A stretch of 11,914 nucleotides of DNA from Armatimonadota bacterium (GTDB lineage: Bacteria > Armatimonadota > Hebobacteria > CAIYQO01): positions 1-11,914 of the forward strand of contig JAKIYB010000083.1 of the NCBI GenBank assembly GCA_022708765.1. Direction: 5' to 3'. Under the pieces are notes generated by a model. It saw only the letters and a list, made by a program, of their open reading frames with translations. It did not search any database and was not told where the DNA came from. The position numbers and the translations under genes are program-made. Numbering within the stretch: the first letter of the stretch is position 1; each line of letters opens with the position of its first letter. Shown piece after piece: positions 7,963 to 11,914 of the stretch.

Positions 7963-8559
7963 TTACTCCTCCCACAGCGCGCGCGCTTCCCCCAGCGGAA
8001 TGACGCGGTCAGACAGGTCGGGATCGGTGAAGAGCTGATCGGGAATGGCTTCAAACCAGGCCCAACGGAGCCAGTCATCCGCCACGCCGAGCATGGTGTA
8101 GAGTTCGCTGAAAACGGTTTCCGGCGGCTCGGCGTCCTCCAGCAGCGCGCCGAAAAGGGCGTCAATCCGGTCTACGTCCGCCAGGTCGGGAAAGAGGAGG
8201 CCGAGCGCCTGCTCCAGCGCCATCAGGCTGAACGGCGCGCGGGCGATGAGTTCGGCGTTGTCGGGCAGGTAGACGGCGGTCGGCCCCGGTTCACCGTTGA
8301 CCGCCAGCGCTACCGCCCACTCCTCATCGGCGATGAACACGGAGAGCGCCACGCCCTCGTCGGCGCTCAACACGGTAGCGATATCGCGCTGCCGCCCCCA
8401 GTTGCCGGTCTCCGAAGCCGTGCCGTCCAGCAGCAGCCACCATGTCCCCGCCTGCACCAGATATCCGTTCGGCGGTTCAATGCCCAGCGTATAGCGCTCA
8501 GCGAGCACCTCGGGCTCCAGCACGTAAAAGGCGGTACAACAGGCAAAGTGACCGGGCAT
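7963..8559 (-). CDS. Unrecognised acidic protein (hypothetical)
   Basis: 198 residues, with no signal peptide or membrane helix that I can see. I do not recognise the family. The protein is rich in Asp, Glu, Leu and Ala, with a CC pair near the N-terminus (about residues 6-7), several tryptophans (an early WW, and WLRWAWFEAIPDQLF near the C-terminus) and a mixed strand/helix pattern like a small soluble globular domain. The ATG at 8559 has AGGAG six bases upstream; the frame extends to 8625 but no ribosome site supports that start. It is divergent to kdsB. It is likely real because of the strong ribosome site, the length, and the steady codon pattern. Its role is unknown; context (membrane channel, LPS sugar genes) does not settle it. 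Confidence 0.75.
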   Translation of the reverse strand: MPGHFACCTAFYVLEPEVLAERYTLGIEPPNGYLVQAGTWWLLLDGTASETGNWGRQRDIATVLSADEGVALSVFIADEEWAVALAVNGEPGPTAVYLPDNAELIARAPFSLMALEQALGLLFPDLADVDRIDALFGALLEDAEPPETVFSELYTMLGVADDWLRWAWFEAIPDQLFTDPDLSDRVIPLGEARALWEE

Positions 8560-8653
8560 ATCGTCTCCTGGTTTCGGGTTGCGGCTATCCCGCAAGACGA
8601 TACCGGGTGCGCGGGGCGGCGTCAAGGGGGAAAGGCGATGTGAATGACGGGAT

Positions 8654-8680
8654 GCGCGGTGAAGGAAAGCCTTTCCGCGC
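8654..8680 (+). promoter_or_regulatory. Hairpin in the spacer upstream of kdsB
   Basis: GCGCGG (8654-8659) pairs with CCGCGC (8675-8680) and, after a small internal loop, AAGG (8662-8665) with CCTT (8670-8673), around an AAAG loop. There is no T-tract on either strand, so it does not look like a terminator. It lies about 40 bases before the kdsB ribosome site and could be a leader structure or an operator. Confidence 0.35.
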
Positions 8681-8732
8681 GGCGAATGTGGAAGATATTC
8701 GTGTAGTCGTCATCATGATGAAGGAGTGCGCT

Positions 8733-9479
8733 ATGTCCATTGTCGGCATTATTCCCGCGCGATACGCGTCCACTCGTTTTCCCGGCAAGCCACTGGCGGA
8801 TTTGGGCGGGCGGCCGATGATTCAGCATGTCTACGAGCGCGCCTGTCGAGCGAAATCGCTTGAAGAGGTTGTGGTGGCCACCGATGACGAACGCATCGCC
8901 GATGCCGTGCGCAAGTTCGGCGGCGAAGTGGTGATGACCAGCCCGGACCACCCCACCGGCACCGATCGGCTGGCGGAGGTGGCGAAGCGCCTGTCCGCGG
9001 CGGAGATCGTCGTCAATATCCAGGGCGACGAGCCGCTCATCTCGCCGGTGGTGATTGACGCGGTGGTGACCCCGCTGCGCGAAGACCCCGCCATCCCCAT
9101 GAGCAGCGCGATGGCGCCCATGCCGGAAGCGGTGCGCGCCTGGGACAGCAACGTGGTGAAGGTGGTGTGCGACCTGCAGGGCATGGCGCTTTACTTCTCG
9201 CGCTCGCCTATCCCCAATCCGCGCGAGGGCGTCAGCGGTCCCGGCCCGTGGAAGCGCCACTACGGCCTCTACGCCTACCGCCGCGAGTTCCTCCTCGCCT
9301 TCACCAGCTTCTCCATCGGCCCGCTGGAAAAGCTGGAACAGCTCGAGCAACTCCGCGCGCTGGAACACGGCTTCAAAATCAAAATGGTGGAGATGGAAGA
9401 CGACTCCTCCGTCGGCGTAGACACCCCGGAAGACCTGGACCGCGTACGCGCGATTCTTGAAGCGCGTTTAAATAGTTAA
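8733..9479 (+). CDS. kdsB: 3-deoxy-manno-octulosonate cytidylyltransferase (CMP-KDO synthetase)
   Basis: 248 residues, the same length as E. coli KdsB. It activates KDO with CTP to give CMP-KDO for lipopolysaccharide core assembly, in the cytoplasm. Visible family motifs: IIPARYASTRFPGKPL at the N-terminus (nucleotide-binding loop), VATDD, SPDHPTGTDRLAE, VNIQGDEPLI, YFSRSPIP, HYGLYAYRREFL, LEKLEQLEQLRALEHG and GVDTPEDL. AAGGAG (8721-8726) lies six bases before the ATG; the frame is open far upstream, but the family begins right at this methionine. kdsA follows 73 bases later on the same strand, so the two make a KDO supply operon. Confidence 0.97.
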   Translation: MSIVGIIPARYASTRFPGKPLADLGGRPMIQHVYERACRAKSLEEVVVATDDERIADAVRKFGGEVVMTSPDHPTGTDRLAEVAKRLSAAEIVVNIQGDEPLISPVVIDAVVTPLREDPAIPMSSAMAPMPEAVRAWDSNVVKVVCDLQGMALYFSRSPIPNPREGVSGPGPWKRHYGLYAYRREFLLAFTSFSIGPLEKLEQLEQLRALEHGFKIKMVEMEDDSSVGVDTPEDLDRVRAILEARLNS

Positions 9480-9481
9480 CC

Positions 9482-9530
9482 TTTCACCCCAACCGGCTCT
9501 CCGCTTTGGGGAGGGGGCCGGGGGGAGAGG
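9482..9530 (+). repeat. G-rich imperfect inverted repeat between kdsB and kdsA
   Basis: The left arm (C-rich, ACCCCAACCGGCTCTCC) can fold on the right arm (GGGGAGGGGGCCGGGG) around a GCTTT loop: six pairs, a four-G bulge, four more pairs, then weaker pairing. The composition (C-rich, short loop, G-rich with GAGAGG) resembles small dispersed intergenic repeats seen in many GC-rich genomes. Within this window I see only one copy, so the repeat status is a guess. Confidence 0.4.
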
Positions 9531-9552
9531 CGAGCCCTGTTAGGACAATCAC

Positions 9553-10383
9553 ATGCACACCGTCACTATCCAGAACATCACCATCGGCCAGGGTCATCCG
9601 CTGGCCTTGATTGCCGGGCCATGCGTATTGGAAAGTCGCGACCTGGCGCTGCGCATCGCGGAGGCGGTGATCGGCATCGCCGGCGAGTTGGGTATGCCCT
9701 ATATCTTCAAGGGCTCCTTCGACAAAGCGAACCGCACCTCCATTAATGCCTTTCGCGGACCGGGACTGGACGACGGCCTCGCCATCCTGGCGGCGGTGAA
9801 GGCGGAGTTCGGCGTGCCGGTCTGCACCGACTTCCACGAAGCGCACCAGGCGGCGCCGCTGGCCGAGGTGGTGGACCTGCTGCAGATTCCCGCTTTCCTC
9901 TGCCGGCAGACGGATATGCTGGTGGCCGCCGCCGCCACCGGCAAGCCGACGACGGTGAAGAAAGGCCAGTTCCTCGCGCCGTGGGACATGCGGAACGTGG
10001 TGGACAAATATATCGCCGGCGGCAACCACCAGCTCATGCTCACCGAGCGCGGCGCTACCTTCGGCTACAACAACCTCATCGTGGACATGCGCGCGCTGGC
10101 GGTGATGCGCGGTTTCGGCTACCCCCTGGTCTTTGATGCCACCCACAGCGCCCAGCTTCCCGGCGGTACGGGCAGTGCCACCGGCGGCCAACGCGAGTTT
10201 ATCCCCGCTCTCATCCGCGGCGCCGTCGCCGTGGGCGTGGACGCCCTCTTCATGGAAGTCCACCCCGATCCGGCGAACGGCCTTTCCGACGCCACCACCA
10301 TGTGGTCGCTCGACCAGTTGAAGGACGTGCTGGCGATGGCGCAACGGATTGATGGGGTGGGAGGACGTATATTACCTTCATGA
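9553..10383 (+). CDS. kdsA: 3-deoxy-D-manno-octulosonate 8-phosphate synthase, metal-dependent class
   Basis: 276 residues, normal for the family. It condenses phosphoenolpyruvate with arabinose 5-phosphate to KDO 8-phosphate, the first committed step to KDO. Motifs: [65 protein letters not shown] and FMEVHPDP. Cys24, His198, Glu235 and Asp246 fall exactly 13 positions after the metal ligands known in the Aquifex enzyme (Cys11, His185, Glu222, Asp233), so this is the metal-dependent type; the E. coli type has Asn in place of the Cys. AGGA (9542-9545) lies seven bases before the ATG. It follows kdsB in the same direction. Confidence 0.97.
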   Translation: MHTVTIQNITIGQGHPLALIAGPCVLESRDLALRIAEAVIGIAGELGMPYIFKGSFDKANRTSINAFRGPGLDDGLAILAAVKAEFGVPVCTDFHEAHQAAPLAEVVDLLQIPAFLCRQTDMLVAAAATGKPTTVKKGQFLAPWDMRNVVDKYIAGGNHQLMLTERGATFGYNNLIVDMRALAVMRGFGYPLVFDATHSAQLPGGTGSATGGQREFIPALIRGAVAVGVDALFMEVHPDPANGLSDATTMWSLDQLKDVLAMAQRIDGVGGRILPS

Positions 10384-10461
10384 TTTCATGAAAACCCCCG
10401 TTGATTCGCCGCATAATGCGGAATAACCCTATTGAGAGTGCATCGGAATGCGCAATCCACG

Positions 10462-10533
10462 ACGGGTGACATGCCCCCATGACCCGTCTCGCACGGCAAT
10501 AGACCGAATGGTTTCCCGTGATAGGGGGCATGT
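10462..10533 (+). promoter_or_regulatory. Structured leader of the first HEPN gene, able to mask its ribosome binding site
   Basis: ACATGCCCCC (10469-10478) is the exact reverse complement of GGGGGCATGT (10524-10533), which contains the AGGGGG ribosome site and ends one base before the ATG. The loop between holds further nested pairing (CACGG 10492-10496 with CCGTG 10516-10520; ACC 10503-10505 with GGT 10510-10512). A competing hairpin, ACGGGT plus CATG (10462-10473) with CATGACCCGT (10478-10487), would use the same bases and free the ribosome site. A translational switch is inferred, not shown. Confidence 0.5.
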
Positions 10534-10534
10534 G

Positions 10535-10915
10535 ATGACGACGGAACAGCGGGCGTTGATCCAGAAGGCCGTGGACGATCTGCGCGCGGCGCAGGATCTG
10601 GTACGGACCGGATCTAATGGTTTTGCCGTCGCGCGGGCGTATCACGCCATGCTGTGCGGTGCGGAAGCGCTGCTGTTACATGATGGCCTGCGCTTCACGA
10701 CCCACGCTGAAGTCATCCCCGCCTTCAGCCGCGAATGGGTGAAAACCGGGCGCATGCCGGCAGAATATTACCGCTACCTCATCGAAGCCGGGGACAGCCA
10801 GAGCATGGGCATCCACGTCACCGTACCCTCCGCCATTGCCGAGGAAGCGCTGCAGCACGCGACAAAATTCCTCGCCCACGTCTGGAGTCTGCTGGGAAAG
10901 CAGCTTGCGGCGTAA
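10535..10915 (+). CDS. HEPN-domain-like protein, copy 1
   Basis: 126 residues, helical, soluble. The pattern fits the HEPN family (PF05168 type): an N-terminal helix with LIQKAVDDLRAAQ, then FAVARAYHAMLCGAEALLL, a TH-AEV turn, FSREWVKTGRMP and a closing helix EEALQHATKFLAHVW. HEPN proteins often act with a small nucleotidyltransferase as toxin and antitoxin; none is present in this window. The R-X4-6-H ribonuclease motif of active HEPN toxins is not found anywhere in the chain, and the usual R-x-x-DY segment after the long helix is replaced by QSMGIHV. So it may be a binding or scaffold protein rather than an RNase (inference). AGGGGG lies six bases before the ATG at 10535. A longer frame from 10448 is not supported: the second copy has no matching start codon. 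A paralogue follows at 11104. Confidence 0.75.
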   Translation: MTTEQRALIQKAVDDLRAAQDLVRTGSNGFAVARAYHAMLCGAEALLLHDGLRFTTHAEVIPAFSREWVKTGRMPAEYYRYLIEAGDSQSMGIHVTVPSAIAEEALQHATKFLAHVWSLLGKQLAA

Positions 10916-11103
10916 TGGATTGACCCTGGGGAGCGTGTGCTTCCTGTAAATAATATTTTCAAGACCATGTGAAATATCTCCTGAAATATGGAAGGGCTCC
11001 ATCAGGGAGCGACGGAACGCGCGATCCACGATGAGTAGCTTGCCCCGTAGCCCGTTACGCGCGGCGATGTGTCGGCTGTTCTCCCGGGAAAGGATCGTGT
11101 GCA

Positions 11104-11484
11104 ATGACTGCGGAACAGCGAGCGTTGATCCAGAAGGGTGTGGACGATCTGCGCGCGGCACAGGAGTCATTGCGTACCGGCTCCAGCAGTTTCGCCGTTA
11201 CGCAGGCCTATCGCGCCATGATGAATGGCGCGGAAGCGCTGCTGTTGGAAAACGGCCTGCATTACAGCTCGCACGCGGATGTTATTTCCGCTTTCAGCCG
11301 CGAATGGGTGAAGACGGGACGCATGCCGGCTGAATATTATCGCTACCTCGTCGAAGCCGGGGACAGCCGGAGAACAAATATGAAAAGCACGGTGTCACCC
11401 GAATTCGCCGAGGAAGCCGTGCGGCACGCGGAGAAATTCCTCTTCTTTGTCTGGGGTATATTGCGAACAGCATCGCCAGCTTGA
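11104..11484 (+). CDS. HEPN-domain-like protein, copy 2
   Basis: 126 residues, a paralogue of the preceding gene with about 65% identity by hand count. The central block SREWVKTGRMPAEYYRYL is unchanged between copies, while residues 89-95 (RRTNMKS against QSMGIHV) and the last seven residues differ most. That pattern suggests a conserved core and a changed interaction surface. No R-X4-6-H motif is visible here either. GGGAAAGGA lies about 10 bases before the ATG; an in-frame TGA at 11032-11034 and the lack of any earlier start fix the start. The 188-base spacer after copy 1 includes an AT-rich patch (about 10945-10960) with TTGACC at 10920, a weak promoter candidate with a long (19-base) spacing, so copy 2 may be expressed separately. 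A strong terminator follows 26 bases after the stop. Confidence 0.75.
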   Translation: MTAEQRALIQKGVDDLRAAQESLRTGSSSFAVTQAYRAMMNGAEALLLENGLHYSSHADVISAFSREWVKTGRMPAEYYRYLVEAGDSRRTNMKSTVSPEFAEEAVRHAEKFLFFVWGILRTASPA

Positions 11485-11510
11485 GGAAACACCTATCGTC
11501 GGGAGAGAAA

Positions 11511-11550
11511 CGACAGCCCCGGACTTTCGTCCGGGGCTGTCGGCTGTTTA
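11511..11550. terminator. Bidirectional-looking intrinsic terminator between HEPN copy 2 and purC
   Basis: A perfect 14-bp stem, 11511-11524 with 11529-11542, around a TTTC loop. The plus strand continues GCTGTTTA; the minus strand continues TTTCTCTCCC. It lies between two converging genes and can end both transcripts. Confidence 0.8.
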
Positions 11551-11914
11551 CAGGGTTTTGCCGGTCAGGCGGGTATACGCTTCCTGGTATTTTTCGCGCG
11601 TGCGCAGCACCACGTCCGCCGGCAATTCCGGGCCGGGGGGTTCTTTGTTCCAATCCAGCGTTTCCAGGTAGTCGCGCACGAATTGCTTATCAAAGCTGTC
11701 CTGCGGGCGGCCCGGCTCGTAGAGTTCCACGTCCCAGAAGCGCGAGGAGTCGGGGGTGAGCACCTCGTCGGCGAGGAGCAGGTTGCCGCCCTCGTCAAGC
11801 CCGAACTCAAACTTCGTGTCGGCGATGATGATGCCGCGCGTGGCGGCGTATTCGGCGGCGCGCGTGTAGAGCTCGAGCGTGTACGCGCCGAGCTTGGCGG
11901 CAAGCGACTTGCCG
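11548..11914 (-). CDS. purC: Phosphoribosylaminoimidazole-succinocarboxamide synthase (SAICAR synthase), C-terminal part
   Basis: 121 residues are visible; the N-terminal part lies beyond the window end. The enzyme joins aspartate to CAIR using ATP in de novo purine synthesis. The conserved ADTKFEFG signature is present, followed by [12 protein letters not shown], then [28 protein letters not shown] and the closing helix with [15 protein letters not shown], all standard for the family and ending at the usual place. The frame is open through 11914. No regulation can be seen because the 5' end is missing. The terminator at 11511-11542 lies just past the stop. Confidence 0.96.
   Translation of the reverse strand, partial: GKSLAAKLGAYTLELYTRAAEYAATRGIIIADTKFEFGLDEGGNLLLADEVLTPDSSRFWDVELYEPGRPQDSFDKQFVRDYLETLDWNKEPPGPELPADVVLRTREKYQEAYTRLTGKTL

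Larger units (their letters stand above)
10444..11484 (+). repeat. Tandem duplication: HEPN-like gene plus its leader, two units
   Basis: The units are 10444-10915 and 11013-11484. Each runs CGGAAYGCGCRATCCACGA, then exactly 91 bases from that CGG to the ATG, then a 126-residue reading frame of identical length. The offset is 569 bp throughout. Leaders are clearly similar in their first half and drift near the ribosome site. Upstream of the leaders (10384-10443 against 10953-11012) similarity fades out. By hand count the proteins share about 65% of residues, so the duplication is old rather than recent. Confidence 0.85.

Noticed and set aside
8652..8732. Upstream in-frame extension of kdsB from the ATG at 8652
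   Set aside because: KdsB proteins start at the methionine before the IIPAR motif, and AAGGAG precedes 8733.
8622..9368. Minus-strand frame of 248 codons opposite kdsB
   Set aside because: His/Arg-rich shadow; kdsB is unmistakable on the plus strand.
9508..9530. G-quadruplex on the plus strand
   Set aside because: Only three runs of three or more G followed by a GG, so it does not meet the usual four-run rule with three tetrads.
9484..10344. Minus-strand frame of 286 codons opposite kdsA
   Set aside because: Shadow of a highly conserved plus-strand enzyme gene.
10535..11484. Active HEPN ribonuclease toxins
   Set aside because: No R-X4-6-H motif in either copy and no antitoxin gene beside them; I keep the HEPN fold call but not the toxin call.
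1..11914. CRISPR array, tRNA, rRNA or insertion sequence
   Set aside because: No regularly spaced repeats, no cloverleaf or rRNA segments that I could recognise, and no transposase-like frame or terminal inverted repeats.

Overview
The window looks like a chromosomal stretch from a GC-rich, Gram-negative-type bacterium. The best lineage guess is Armatimonadota. It rests on the prepilin-type protein at 4627-6135, whose start ([10 protein letters not shown], then [13 protein letters not shown]) is of the kind found in many copies in that phylum and in Planctomycetota. The outer-membrane sugar genes kdsB and kdsA agree with a didermic cell envelope. The taxonomic call is inference. The rest is mostly ordinary chromosomal metabolism and membrane genes. 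I see no phage, insertion sequence, CRISPR, tRNA or rRNA.

Layout: (1) 1-1431, minus strand: N-terminal half of a P2A-like (calcium-type) cation ATPase, cut by the window start. (2) 1595-4449, plus strand: a likely two-gene operon with its own promoter, made of a Gfo/Idh/MocA-family protein lacking the usual catalytic lysine and an APH-fold sugar kinase resembling N-acetylhexosamine 1-kinase. (3) 4627-6135, plus strand: a separate, strongly codon-biased gene with a leader hairpin and a strong terminator. It encodes a DUF1559-like prepilin fused to what looks like a periplasmic phosphate/solute-binding (PstS-like) domain, and is the most unusual gene here. (4) 6220-7958: a divergent pair of membrane proteins, DUF389 on the minus strand and an MscS-type mechanosensitive channel on the plus strand. 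(5) 7963-8559, minus strand: an acidic protein I do not recognise, ending 4 bp from the end of the MscS gene. (6) 8733-10383, plus strand: kdsB-kdsA, for synthesis and activation of the LPS sugar KDO. They are separated by a G-rich imperfect inverted repeat. (7) 10444-11484, plus strand: a tandem duplication of a HEPN-like gene together with its leader, with no nucleotidyltransferase partner in view. The first copy has a leader that can fold to hide its ribosome binding site. (8) 11548-11914, minus strand: C-terminal part of purC, separated from the HEPN genes by a bidirectional-looking terminator.

No stretch over 300 bases lacks a gene. The spacers (about 60-190 bases) hold the promoters, leader hairpins and terminators listed. 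The pieces most worth following are the pilin/solute-binding fusion and the duplicated HEPN genes with their structured leader.
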